Part shown: positions 6,854 through 14,650 of the stretch, piece after piece
Numbering within the stretch: position 1 is the stretch's first letter
Layout: each line of letters opens with the position of its first letter
From: RGIG464 sp045643185
GTDB lineage: Bacteria > Myxococcota_A > Bradymonadia > UBA4248
Direction: 5' to 3'
Length of the DNA: 18,039 nt
NCBI GenBank assembly: GCA_045643185.1
Contig: JAZUKH010000237.1
Span: 1 to 18,039, forward strand
The notes under the pieces: generated by a model
The model's input: the letters and a program-made list of their open reading frames with translations, nothing else
Databases searched by the model: none
What the model was told of the DNA's origin: nothing
Made by a program: the position numbers and the translations under genes

Positions 6854-8260
6854 ATGAATTTTATCAAAACTACTTTGACCGGCCTCGCCGTAGCGCTCGG
6901 TTTGGCCTTTGCGATGCCTTTGCAGGCGCAGGAACCTCAACCCATGCAACAATCACCAAGCGTTCAAATTCCTTTTGAGCAATTCACTCTGGATAACGGT
7001 TTGACCGTCTTTTTACTGCGTGACAACACGTTACCGATTATTTCCGTCAACATTTGGTTTAATGTCGGTTCAAAAGACGAACGACCGGGGCGAACGGGGT
7101 TTGCGCACCTCTTTGAACATCTGATGTTTATGGGAACAGACAAAGTTCCCAACATCGACGACCTTCTGGAATCAGGCGGCGGATCAAATAACGCATCCAC
7201 ACGTGAAGATGTCACCAATTATTACACTGTGGCGCCAGAAAACATGCTCGAGACCGTCCTCTTTATCGAAGCCGACCGACTGGCAAACCTCGCCAATGCC
7301 ATGACGCAGGAAAAACTTGATAAACAAAGAGAAATTGTCCTGAACGAACGTAAACAGTCCTACGAAAACCAGCCCTATGGCATCTCATGGCTCGAAATGC
7401 CAGCCCTGATGTATCCAAAAGGACACCCCTACGCCCATACCGTCATCGGTTCAACAGAAGATATTCGTTCGGCAACCGTCGAAGACGTCGTTGACTTCTT
7501 CAACACTTACTATGTGCCTGCAAACGCTACACTCATCGTCGCCGGCGATTTTGATGCAAAAAATGCCAAAGAGCTCGTCAAAAAATACTTTGGACCGATC
7601 GCCAAACGACCTGAGCCCCAACATCCGGCTATTCCGCAAATGACGCATCCTCAAAAAAGTCGCCTCGTGCTCGAAGATAACGTCCAATTGCCGCGACTTA
7701 TCCTTCTCTGGCATTCCCCAGCGTTCACGAAACCTGGTGACGCAGAACTGGATATTCTGGCGACGATTCTCTGCAAAGGGAAAAACTCGAGACTCATCAA
7801 CCGACTCGTCTACGAAAAACAACTTGCATCAAGCGTCTCATGCGGACAAGCTTCCTCTGAAGCCTCTATGTTTATGATCGATGCCCTGCCCATGCCAGGC
7901 GCCTCGCTTGACGCCATTGAAGCTGAGATCCTCAGCGTCATTAAAGACGTCGTCGAAGAAGGCGTCACGCAGAACGAGTTCGATAAAACGAAAAACGGAA
8001 TCAATACATCATATATTAAACAGCTCCAATCGATCGGTTCGAGGGCTGACAGCTTTAACAGCTTCTATTTCTACACAGGTTCAACCGATTTTCCGAATGC
8101 TGACCTCGTCCGTTACAATGAAGCGACACGAGATTCACTCCAAAACATCGTGCACGAGTTGTTCACCGATGACACACGACGTGCAACGATCATCGTCAAC
8201 CCTGCGCCAGGTGCCCAGAACAAGTCTGATAATTCAGCTATGGATGAAGGGAATGAATAA
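6854..8260 (+). CDS. Secreted M16 family zinc metallopeptidase, catalytic subunit
   Basis: The ATG at 6854 follows TTTGGAGAGA and opens a clear signal peptide (MNFIKTTLTG..., cleavage near residue 25); a longer frame from 6782 would bury it. The protein has 468 residues, the usual size of a two-domain M16B subunit. The inverted zinc motif HLFEH is at H85/E88/H89. The third ligand is E165 in LNER, 76 residues on, matching the spacing in mitochondrial processing peptidase beta. In the C-terminal half, the Arg and Tyr positions that normally clamp the substrate are V319, L324 and S326, so this subunit seems incomplete alone. Its stop overlaps the next start (TAATG), which argues for coupled translation with the non-catalytic partner. 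It is predicted to cleave peptides in the periplasm; the substrate is unknown. Confidence 0.93.
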   Translation: MNFIKTTLTGLAVALGLAFAMPLQAQEPQPMQQSPSVQIPFEQFTLDNGLTVFLLRDNTLPIISVNIWFNVGSKDERPGRTGFAHLFEHLMFMGTDKVPNIDDLLESGGGSNNASTREDVTNYYTVAPENMLETVLFIEADRLANLANAMTQEKLDKQREIVLNERKQSYENQPYGISWLEMPALMYPKGHPYAHTVIGSTEDIRSATVEDVVDFFNTYYVPANATLIVAGDFDAKNAKELVKKYFGPIAKRPEPQHPAIPQMTHPQKSRLVLEDNVQLPRLILLWHSPAFTKPGDAELDILATILCKGKNSRLINRLVYEKQLASSVSCGQASSEASMFMIDALPMPGASLDAIEAEILSVIKDVVEEGVTQNEFDKTKNGINTSYIKQLQSIGSRADSFNSFYFYTGSTDFPNADLVRYNEATRDSLQNIVHELFTDDTRRATIIVNPAPGAQNKSDNSAMDEGNE

Positions 8261-9732
8261 TGCGATGTCTCAAAACCATTGTCACCCTGCTCGCCACGCT
8301 CACACTTAGTGCCTGCGCCAACAACACGCCTCAACCTCAATCCGCAGCTTCGGAGCAATTCGCCATGGATCAACAAATCCCCGTTATTCCGCCCGCAAAA
8401 CTATTTCAGCATCAGACCGCCACGCATTTTGAACTCGATAACGGCATGCCCGTCTGGTACCTTTACAACCCCATGGTGCCGCTCATGACCATGAAGGTCA
8501 ACTTCACGGGAGGCAGTTACCTCGACGAACCCAAAAAAGCCGGCGTGATGGCACTCACCTCTGCCATGCTCAAAGAAGGTTCGAACGGCAAGACAGCGCA
8601 GGAGATCTCAGACGAAATTGAAATGCTCGGTGCCTCATTATTCGCCGTTACGGCCCAGGAAGAAGCCTCGTTCCTGCTTCAACTCATGACGCAGTTCTTC
8701 GACCAAGGACTCGACCTCGTCGACAAAATCTGGTTCCAACCGAATTTTGCGCCAGAATCGCTCGACCGACTCTTCAAAATTTGGAACACAAAATTGCTAG
8801 CCCGCACCGATGATCCTGATCAACTCGCTAAGCTGGCGGGAAACCGCGATTACTTCGGTGATCAACATCCTTATGCCATCTCGACCGAGGGGTATTTGGA
8901 CACCGTAAAAAACATCACACTCAACGATATCAAACAACGCTATGCCCAGGTCTATCAACCAGGCAACGCGACGATCATCCTAACAGGCAACATGCCTTTG
9001 GAAGACGTCAAAGAAAAGCTGAACGCACATTTCGGTAAACTGAATCGCGAAACCAGTCCACTCCCCGCGTTCAGCAAAACGGATATTGAACATGTGCGTC
9101 GTTTGACCATCGTCGACAAACCAGGTGCCCCGCAAACCGTCATTCGTATCAGCCAACCAGCGCCGCTGGCAAGTGATCCCAAATCCATGCAGCGCAAGCT
9201 CGTCAACATCCCATTCGGCAGCTCTTTCACGAGCCGTCTCATGCAAAACATTCGTGAAGACAAAGGCTATACGTATGGCGCATACGCAGCCATCGCCTCA
9301 ATGGAACATGACGGCTTTATGATTTCAGGCGCTTCCGTGTCGAGCGATGTCACCGGGCCGGCCCTCAAAGAATTTTTCTACGAACTTGACCGTTTGACAC
9401 AGGGCGATTTCACACAGGAAGAATTCGATCGCGCTAAAGCAACGTGGCAATCCGAACTCGTTCAGCAGTTTGAAACGCAGACCGACGCGCTCGCCGTCAT
9501 CGAAGGCCTCATCAAAAACGGTTATTCACCAGACGCCATCAACGAATTTGCACGTTCGCTCGCGTCCATGACGCTCGACGAATTCAACGCCATCGCCCGC
9601 GAATTTCCATCCCTCGACACAGCTTCGATCACACTCGTCGGTGACAAAGCGACGATCCTTGAACAGATCAAAGGGCTTGACCTACCCGCCCCGATATTCC
9701 GCGATAATCAGGGCTTCGTCATCGCTGAATAA
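8260..9732 (+). CDS. M16 family lipoprotein, non-catalytic partner subunit
   Basis: The start codon overlaps the previous stop by one base (TAATG), so translation is probably coupled. The protein has 490 residues. MRCLKTIVTLLATLTLSAC is a lipoprotein signal with the lipid-modified cysteine at C19, so the protein should be membrane-anchored. It has the two-domain M16 fold, but the zinc motif is gone: the HxxEH positions are A98, S101 and A102 in the segment GVMALTSAMLKEGS. The C-terminal half keeps the M16 substrate-binding motif REDKGYTY (R332, Y337, Y339), which the upstream subunit lacks. Known M16B heterodimers divide labour in this way, so the two products should work together, tethered to a membrane by this subunit. 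A strong terminator follows the gene. Confidence 0.92.
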   Translation: MRCLKTIVTLLATLTLSACANNTPQPQSAASEQFAMDQQIPVIPPAKLFQHQTATHFELDNGMPVWYLYNPMVPLMTMKVNFTGGSYLDEPKKAGVMALTSAMLKEGSNGKTAQEISDEIEMLGASLFAVTAQEEASFLLQLMTQFFDQGLDLVDKIWFQPNFAPESLDRLFKIWNTKLLARTDDPDQLAKLAGNRDYFGDQHPYAISTEGYLDTVKNITLNDIKQRYAQVYQPGNATIILTGNMPLEDVKEKLNAHFGKLNRETSPLPAFSKTDIEHVRRLTIVDKPGAPQTVIRISQPAPLASDPKSMQRKLVNIPFGSSFTSRLMQNIREDKGYTYGAYAAIASMEHDGFMISGASVSSDVTGPALKEFFYELDRLTQGDFTQEEFDRAKATWQSELVQQFETQTDALAVIEGLIKNGYSPDAINEFARSLASMTLDEFNAIAREFPSLDTASITLVGDKATILEQIKGLDLPAPIFRDNQGFVIAE

Positions 9733-9754
9733 CCAGCTTTGATCCCAAAAACTC

Positions 9755-9782
9755 AAAAAGCCGCCAATTGGCGGCTTTTTTT
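9755..9782. terminator. Bidirectional intrinsic terminator between the M16 operon and the MFS gene
   Basis: AAAAAGCCGCC (9755-9765), loop AATT, GGCGGCTTTTT (9770-9780), continuing TT. The A run on one side and T run on the other make it functional on both strands. It lies 22 nt after the M16 lipoprotein stop (+) and about 70 nt after the MFS stop (-). Confidence 0.93.
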
Positions 9783-9784
9783 GT

Positions 9785-9799
9785 CATTTGTCACAAATG
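9785..9799. repeat. Short perfect palindrome CATTTGT-C-ACAAATG
   Basis: Seven-base arms around a single C, immediately after the shared terminator. It resembles a regulator-binding half-site pair, but it lies between two convergent 3' ends, where an operator is not expected. No function is assigned. Confidence 0.4.
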
Positions 9800-9851
9800 T
9801 ACACTTGACAAACTATACATATCGCTTTGACTCGCGCAAAACAAACCGGGG

Positions 9852-10955
9852 CTATTCCAACGAAGCGCCCTGTTTGACGGCACGCAACCCCAAAAGAAGC
9901 AAAACGAGCGACGCAACCGAGGCCACAGCCGTGCCCACACCGGTCGAAATGAGCGGCTCAGGATGCGCCACCGTAATGGCAAAGCCCACAAAAAGGGCCA
10001 TCGTCAGGGTGCCAAAAGCAAATCCACGTGCGTGATGAAATATCTGGCTTAACGCCCAAAGCGTCATCGGCATCGTCATATTGAAAAGAAACACCGCACC
10101 AATACCGCAAAACGGCGATTCTGGTACCAGGTAAAGGCAGGCAGCCAAAATGAGCGAAATGCACGCCACGATACGCATGCCAAAACGATCAGAAAGCACG
10201 CCGCCCAGTGCCTTGCCCAAAACAAGCGCAAGCGTCAAAATAATCGCGAAATACCCCTGACTTTTCCAATCAAAGTGCGTCGTCAACCCAACATAAGAAC
10301 GCAACGTCACAACGATGAACAACGAAGCAATTGAAAGTACACCCCAAAAACGAGCTTTATCCCCAAGCTTGGCGGGCAGCGCAAGGTCGAATGAAAGCAT
10401 TTCATTCTGGCTCTTGCCACAATGATAAACTTTGTATTGAAACGCGATGATGCCCAGTGCACACAAAAGCATGAAACCACACGGGATCCAGGCAGAACCA
10501 AAGTGGTTCAAGCCCCACGTCGTGCCGACGAATAGTCCAAACGCGCCAGGTGAAACAAAAATTCCGAGCGGACCGCTTTTTTTGCCCGACGCGTTGAGTA
10601 CGTCGATACCACCGCCCATGTGAAACAAGGCGTTACCAATCCCAGCAACGATACTGGCTGACATCAACCCGGCTTCGCCCAAAAGCCCAAGTCCGTATGC
10701 CAAAAGAATGAGAATACAACCCAAAGCGGCTAACAAGGCATTGCGATTAAACTTGTCTGCCAAAATGCCAATAGGCATTTGACCGGCAAACGCAAAAAAA
10801 TTGTAGAGGATCAAAGCCAATATGTTCTGTCGGATCGAATACACCTGGTCAAGCACCAGATAAGCGCACGCAAAATCCACGCACGCATGCGTAAACGCAT
10901 ATAAACTGAGTTGACCGCCAAAGCAGCGAGGTTTGGGATTATCTATTTGGGGCAT
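9852..10955 (-). CDS. MFS transporter, possibly fosmidomycin-resistance (Fsr)-like
   Basis: The chosen start is the ATG at 10955-10953 (MPQIDNPKPR), giving 367 residues. The open frame extends back to 11048, but that extension reads through the intrinsic terminator of the upstream lipoprotein gene, so it is rejected. No strong ribosome binding site is visible, and an ATG at about 10982 is an alternative. The protein is almost entirely hydrophobic, with about 10-12 membrane helices. It has the MFS signature loop GILADKFNRN after the second helix and a related GVLSDRFGM loop in the second half. GIGNALFHMGGG resembles the GNALFHP segment of Fsr-type exporters, so a drug or metabolite exporter is likely; the substrate is unknown. 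It stands alone between two terminators and converges on the M16 operon. Confidence 0.85.
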   Translation of the reverse strand: MPQIDNPKPRCFGGQLSLYAFTHACVDFACAYLVLDQVYSIRQNILALILYNFFAFAGQMPIGILADKFNRNALLAALGCILILLAYGLGLLGEAGLMSASIVAGIGNALFHMGGGIDVLNASGKKSGPLGIFVSPGAFGLFVGTTWGLNHFGSAWIPCGFMLLCALGIIAFQYKVYHCGKSQNEMLSFDLALPAKLGDKARFWGVLSIASLFIVVTLRSYVGLTTHFDWKSQGYFAIILTLALVLGKALGGVLSDRFGMRIVACISLILAACLYLVPESPFCGIGAVFLFNMTMPMTLWALSQIFHHARGFAFGTLTMALFVGFAITVAHPEPLISTGVGTAVASVASLVLLLLGLRAVKQGASLE

Positions 10956-10993
10956 AGAATCACGATTCACGCGTGCACACATGGGCACAAGGC

Positions 10994-11023
10994 AAAAAAA
11001 TCCCCCTCCTGAAAAGAGGGGGA
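10994..11023 (-). terminator. Strong intrinsic terminator of the three-gene envelope operon
   Basis: On the - strand TCCCCCTC, a 7-nt loop, GAGGGGGA (arms 11016-11023 and 11001-11008) is followed by seven T (complement of A10994-A11000). It begins 33 nt after the stop of the Cys-rich lipoprotein gene. It also marks the upstream limit for the MFS gene start. Confidence 0.93.
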
Positions 11024-11056
11024 AGGAAAAACGAGCTGCTTTAGCCAAAAAGCACG

Positions 11057-11824
11057 CTATTCACCGCCACCGACACATTCAGGACCACTGGCGCCAACCT
11101 GACAACTCATCGCCATATAGCCACAGTCGAGTGAAACGACATTATCTTTGTAACATTCGCTTCCCATACCGTCTTTGCAGCTATGCGCATATTTACTAAC
11201 ATTGCAGATCTCAACAGGACAGCCTTTGTTGTCATCGCACTTGCCCGCGCAATAGACGTTGGATTCTACCCAATAGAACTGATCCTCTTCAGATTTTGCA
11301 CAGTAATCATTTGAATAGATCAGGTAGTTGTCATTATCATGAGCACACCCCTGATAAGTAGATCCTTCACCGGAGCATCGGTATATGTCAGAAACACAGT
11401 CGGCCCAATTGAGTTCCGGGAAATAGGCACAACCTTCGAATTGTTTGGAACAGTCGACCGTACCAACGGTGCCATTTTCACAGAATGTGATGGTCTTAGT
11501 CTCCGAATTACACGACTGACGGAACGTTTTTTCATCACAAGCCGCGCCAGCAGAATTATTCTGACCATCGATCGTCTTGTTGACTTTCGAAATGTCGTTT
11601 TCCTCCCACCACGGATCCTTACCAGACATTTCTGCCGAAGTCTGAGACTTTTCAGGTGCGGTTGAACTCTGATCACCACTGGCACTCTGCTGAGCAGATT
11701 GCGAGGTCTTATCACCAGAGGCCTTATCACTATTATTTGGATTATTTGGCGTATCCAAATCGTTATCCGCGCAGCCAAATAACGTCAAAGCAGCCAAGAG
11801 CATGAACGGTAGCACTTTTTTCAC
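11057..11824 (-). CDS. Cys-rich lipoprotein of unknown function
   Basis: The start is a GTG at 11824-11822, well spaced after GAGGAGG. A longer frame from an ATG at 11875 would add 17 residues ahead of the lipoprotein signal. The product has 255 residues. MKKVLPFMLLAALTLFGC is a lipoprotein signal with the lipid-modified cysteine at C18. A low-complexity Ser/Gln/Asn linker follows (about 19-70). The rest carries 18 cysteines, compatible with nine disulfide bonds in small repeated Cys-rich modules (for example CDDNKGCPVEIC). Surface-exposed Cys-rich lipoproteins of this style are common in Myxococcota and relatives, but I recognise no named family. It is the last gene of the probable operon, 66 nt after the preceding stop, followed by a strong terminator. 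Confidence 0.85.
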   Translation of the reverse strand: MKKVLPFMLLAALTLFGCADNDLDTPNNPNNSDKASGDKTSQSAQQSASGDQSSTAPEKSQTSAEMSGKDPWWEENDISKVNKTIDGQNNSAGAACDEKTFRQSCNSETKTITFCENGTVGTVDCSKQFEGCAYFPELNWADCVSDIYRCSGEGSTYQGCAHDNDNYLIYSNDYCAKSEEDQFYWVESNVYCAGKCDDNKGCPVEICNVSKYAHSCKDGMGSECYKDNVVSLDCGYMAMSCQVGASGPECVGGGE

Positions 11825-11890
11825 CGCGTATATCCTCCTCAAAAAAGGCAATTGAACCCCCAAAAGACGGAGCAATGTATCACATCTGCA

Positions 11891-12505
11891 CTACTCGTGA
11901 CGAGAACTATGACCAAGTCTCACGGCAAAAAAGACACTAAGTGCACTCACGAGGCCAATGAGCGTAAACAATAAGCTCCAACGGGATGAAGGCGAAGCCA
12001 ACACCGTCGTCGAACAGTCTGTCGCCTGACGACATATATTTTCATTGTCGGTCAGAAGAATAGCACACCCTACTGGACACATTTCATCGCGATTTTCTTT
12101 TGCAAATTCATAACAGTCAAACGTTTCAAAGCATTTTTCCTGAACGACACCCTGCTCGTCGGCGACTTCAATGCATTTCTTATGAATAAGAAAATCCTTC
12201 TTACAACTATCCGTCTTGCATTCTTTGCGTGCCGCATCACAATATTTATAAGCAACACTTTCGACCATGTCGAGCGTCACCTGATTCTCATCAGTCCAGG
12301 TGCTCACATTATCCATTTCGCCATAACCATAATACATGGAATTTATTTTGCAATCCGAAATACAGACATCGATATCACAAATAGCAAGAGGATCCAAAGC
12401 CGCCCCAGAAGCATCGATGAGATCTCCTACCGGAGCCACGTCAGCATAACTCGTGGTCGGTATGAGAAACAAAACAGCAATAAATAATGTTTTTATGAAA
12501 CGCAT
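11891..12505 (-). CDS. Cys-rich secreted protein with C-terminal membrane anchor, unknown function
   Basis: This 204-residue protein starts at an ATG preceded by AGAAAGGAAATACCTC. Residues 1-21 form a signal peptide (MRFIKTLFIA..., cleavage after SYA). The exported domain (22 to about 172) has 13 cysteines, several in CxxxxC and CxxC-type pairs (CDIDVCISDC at 43-52, CKTDSC at 96-101, CPVGC at 143-147). Residues 176-195 are one hydrophobic helix followed by a basic tail, RLGHSSRHE. This tripartite end (Ser/Arg, helix, basic tail) resembles C-terminal sorting signals such as MYXO-CTERM, but the usual Cys/Gly/Pro motif ahead of the helix is absent, so I call it only an anchor. It lies 27 nt after the beta-barrel gene and 66 nt before the lipoprotein gene, which suggests one transcript. 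The odd cysteine count may mean intermolecular bonding. Confidence 0.83.
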   Translation of the reverse strand: MRFIKTLFIAVLFLIPTTSYADVAPVGDLIDASGAALDPLAICDIDVCISDCKINSMYYGYGEMDNVSTWTDENQVTLDMVESVAYKYCDAARKECKTDSCKKDFLIHKKCIEVADEQGVVQEKCFETFDCYEFAKENRDEMCPVGCAILLTDNENICRQATDCSTTVLASPSSRWSLLFTLIGLVSALSVFFAVRLGHSSRHE

Positions 12506-12532
12506 GAGGTATTTCCTTTCTGTTACATGCGA

Positions 12533-13381
12533 CTAGAACATGAATCGAACGACAAATTTCGGGGCGTACGAATAATAGGATAGCGCGTTGAAGAAATCAA
12601 ACTGACCACCAAAAGCAATATGTTTATTAAAGATCCACTCAAGCCCAGTCGTCAATTCAAGTTGCACCAAACTAACATGCGGCCCTACGATCATACCAAT
12701 ACCGCCACCGATCGAGAACAAAAGTCTGTCCTTGAAGCGGAAATGACCACGGAATACAACAAAACCATTAAATTTAATAGAATTCAGCACATAGCTCTTT
12801 TTCTTCAACTCATAAGAAGCTGAAATATTGTAATGCTGACTGGAAAAGTTTTGTTTGGGCTCACTGTTCGTACCGACGATGACGATGGGACTAAACACGC
12901 CTTCCGCCTGAACACTAAAATGCTCATTGTGCCAACCGAGTGCGATCAAAACCGGAATGGTCATGACATCGTAGTTGGCCTCGCCCCAACGCGGCTCACC
13001 ACCCAAACCAAGACCGAGACTCGCATACCACCCCTCCAACCAAAGCTGTTCCGGAGCCAAACTTTCAGTCGTGTTTATCGTCTCGTCAGCCGGAGCGTCA
13101 GCAGCCACATCAGTCGGAACGTTACCCAAGCTCGATTCAACCGCCACGACATCCTCTGCCACGACAGGTTCTGCATCCGAAGACACCGCTTCACTTTCAA
13201 CGAGGTCATCCGAAGACACCATTTCGTTGGTCGCCCCGTTCCCTTCTTCAACCACCGTATCTACCGAGGCACTTACACTTTCCGAAGCCGGGTCCGCCAC
13301 ATCACTTACACTCTGCGCAAAAGCCGGGGCAGAAAACATCAAAAACGCAAACACACTTGAAAGAAAAATTCTCGATTTCAT
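12533..13381 (-). CDS. Outer-membrane beta-barrel protein with acidic Ser/Val/Ala-rich N-terminal extension
   Basis: This 282-residue protein starts at an ATG preceded by a weak GGAAA site. Residues 1-22 form a signal peptide with cleavage AFA/Q. Residues 23 to about 110 are low-complexity, acidic and rich in Ser, Val, Ala and Asp, probably an exposed flexible linker. From about 115 the sequence alternates aromatic and small residues in about eight strand-like segments (WYASLGLGLGG, HFSVQAEGVFSP, ITGG-like turns, and FNKHIAFGGQFDFF). It ends in VVRFMF with a terminal Phe, the usual signal for outer-membrane insertion. This is typical of a small OmpA/OmpW-size barrel. As first gene of the probable three-gene unit, it may be the outer-membrane platform for the two Cys-rich proteins encoded after it; that role is inference. 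Confidence 0.85.
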   Translation of the reverse strand: MKSRIFLSSVFAFLMFSAPAFAQSVSDVADPASESVSASVDTVVEEGNGATNEMVSSDDLVESEAVSSDAEPVVAEDVVAVESSLGNVPTDVAADAPADETINTTESLAPEQLWLEGWYASLGLGLGGEPRWGEANYDVMTIPVLIALGWHNEHFSVQAEGVFSPIVIVGTNSEPKQNFSSQHYNISASYELKKKSYVLNSIKFNGFVVFRGHFRFKDRLLFSIGGGIGMIVGPHVSLVQLELTTGLEWIFNKHIAFGGQFDFFNALSYYSYAPKFVVRFMF

Positions 13382-13485
13382 CTAAATTTCCAATATTTCA
13401 AATGGACGTAAACCCATTCCTCATCATGAAACGGGGCACAATTTGGCTTATAGCGAAAACATGTAGGCAAATCAACGACACGCCT

Positions 13486-13517
13486 AAAAAAAACAGCCCG
13501 CCATATAGACGGGCCTG
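13486..13517 (-). terminator. Intrinsic terminator of the nucleoside-phosphorylase-like gene
   Basis: On the - strand CAGGCCCG, a loop, CGGGCTG (arms 13510-13517 and 13494-13500, one bulged G) is followed by eight T (complement of A13486-A13493). It starts 27 nt after the stop at 13545 and separates this gene from the envelope operon, whose first gene begins at 13381. Confidence 0.9.
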
Positions 13518-13544
13518 TATTTCAGAAATGGAATTTATACGAAC

Positions 13545-14483
13545 TTACTTCGCGGCGTTATAGCGTTTGGCGTGCTCAATAAAGGCCGTGATGATGGCCT
13601 GAGCCGGAAGCAGTTCGGCTTTCGCTTTCGCAGACGTATCGTAGTCAATGATGAATTCGCCCTTGGCATAGTCGAAACGACGAGCAATGACGCAACCGAC
13701 AGACGCAGAAGCAATACCAAGTTCGTGACAGACCGTGTGGACCGTGTAGTCTTCCATTTCGAGGAAAACAACGCCGCGTTCAACAAAGCGCCACAGTTTG
13801 GTCTGAGCGCGCTGAGCACGTTCATCCACAATGTGCGTCGGAATATAGCCCTCGTTGGGAACGTGACGGCCCTGACCAAACCAGAAATAGTTCGTCGAGG
13901 CACCGGGGCCAAGATAATAAGGAATGTCAAGCTTCTTGGCGCATTCAACGACAAGCTGATTGAGATCCGGGTTCGGAAGCGCAACATCAAAATCATCATT
14001 ATAAGATGCCGTGGAAATACCGACCGTGCCGTAGGGCACATCGCCGATGGTGCCACGCGTGCCGCTGCGGCCAACGCAACGAATCTGAACTTTGCTTTCG
14101 TCACGACCAAGGAAAGCATTCGACCAGTGAACGAGCGAACGCATCTCTTTGATCACGATTTCGGCGCCGCTGCCGCCAATGCCATGGCTGATGATGGCCA
14201 TTTTTTCGCCCGACGCAAGACCAAGGTCAACGACTTCAACGCAATATTCACGGTCACAGATCTCATAGTCCTCAGCAATGTTGAAATACGTCCCCACATG
14301 TTTAAGGCCGAATTTCTCTTCTGCAAGTTTGGCGAGACGACGCGGACGCATCAAGCTGCCAACCAGCAGGAAGTAACGAACATCAGCGAGGAGTTCGGCT
14401 TTCGCTTTCGCTTTGTCGCCAAACGCTTCCGGCGTAGGAATGTGAACGATGTATTCAGACCAGAAATCAGTACCGCGTGTCAT
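13545..14483 (-). CDS. Nucleoside phosphorylase, uridine-phosphorylase-like (PNP/UDP family 1)
   Basis: This 312-residue protein starts at an ATG after AAAGGGAGACGTT. Family landmarks are visible in order. GIGGSGAEIVIKEM (101-114) matches the glycine-rich phosphate/ribose loop. RCVGRSGTRG (135-144) matches the 'R-x-G-T-S/G-G' phosphate-binding segment. VFLEMEDYTVHTVCHELGI (about 239-257) carries the ribose-binding Met-Glu pair (M243, E244). Family members cleave nucleosides with phosphate to free base and ribose-1-phosphate in salvage. The base specificity is not readable with confidence; uridine phosphorylase is my best guess. At 312 residues it is longer than the classic enzyme of about 250. 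The peptide AKAKAELL occurs near both ends (25-32 and 285-292), encoded by an identical 20-nt stretch. It is a single-gene unit with a terminator on each side. Confidence 0.87.
   Translation of the reverse strand: MTRGTDFWSEYIVHIPTPEAFGDKAKAKAELLADVRYFLLVGSLMRPRRLAKLAEEKFGLKHVGTYFNIAEDYEICDREYCVEVVDLGLASGEKMAIISHGIGGSGAEIVIKEMRSLVHWSNAFLGRDESKVQIRCVGRSGTRGTIGDVPYGTVGISTASYNDDFDVALPNPDLNQLVVECAKKLDIPYYLGPGASTNYFWFGQGRHVPNEGYIPTHIVDERAQRAQTKLWRFVERGVVFLEMEDYTVHTVCHELGIASASVGCVIARRFDYAKGEFIIDYDTSAKAKAELLPAQAIITAFIEHAKRYNAAK
13612..13631. repeat. 20-nt exact direct repeat within the phosphorylase gene, copy A
   Basis: AGTTCGGCTTTCGCTTTCGC occurs here and again at 14392-14411, exactly 780 bp (260 codons) apart and in the same frame. 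It encodes KAKAEL. Identical codons in both places suggest either a local copying event or chance in a low-complexity Lys/Ala helix. Confidence 0.85.
14392..14411. repeat. 20-nt exact direct repeat within the phosphorylase gene, copy B
   Basis: This is the second copy of the 20-nt repeat at 13612-13631, near the 5' end of the same gene. Recombination between the copies would delete 780 bp in frame. Confidence 0.85.
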
Positions 14484-14500
14484 AACGTCTCCCTTTAGAG

Positions 14501-14526
14501 AAAAAAAAAATGCGTGTTTCCACGCA
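14501..14526 (-). terminator. Intrinsic terminator or leader attenuator directly ahead of the phosphorylase gene
   Basis: On the - strand TGCGTG, loop GAAA, CACGCA (14511-14526) is followed by ten T (complement of A14501-A14510). The T run ends only about 17 nt before the start codon and abuts the AAAGGGAG ribosome binding site. It could end transcripts of the EF-G2 gene, 240 nt upstream. Its position so close to the start also allows it to act as an attenuator in the phosphorylase leader. Confidence 0.75.
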
Positions 14527-14632
14527 ACTCAAAAATCAAGTTTACCAAATTCACAAGCCTGCCACAAGCATTTAATACGCCTTTTGAACCAGACTGTGAT
14601 TATGGAAAAGCATGGGTTTGAATTTGTTTTGG

Positions 14633-14650
14633 AGGGGGAAGTCTCCCCCT
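14633..14650. repeat. GC-rich 7-bp hairpin adjoining palindromic element copy 2
   Basis: AGGGGGA (14633-14639), loop AGTC, TCCCCCT (14644-14650). It is a very stable small stem beside the long palindrome, with no T run after it on either strand. Confidence 0.7.

Noticed and set aside
9785..9799. Palindrome CATTTGTCACAAATG considered as an operator
   Set aside because: It lies between two convergent 3' ends, next to a terminator, where no promoter is expected, so no regulatory role is claimed.
10956..11048. N-terminal extension of the MFS transporter to 11048
   Set aside because: The extension would translate the upstream gene's intrinsic terminator (10994-11023). The downstream ATG at 10955 gives a normal MFS N-terminus.
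13572..14498. 308-codon + strand frame opposite the phosphorylase gene
   Set aside because: It is an antisense shadow. The - strand frame has family motifs, a strong ribosome binding site and a terminator; the + strand product has none.
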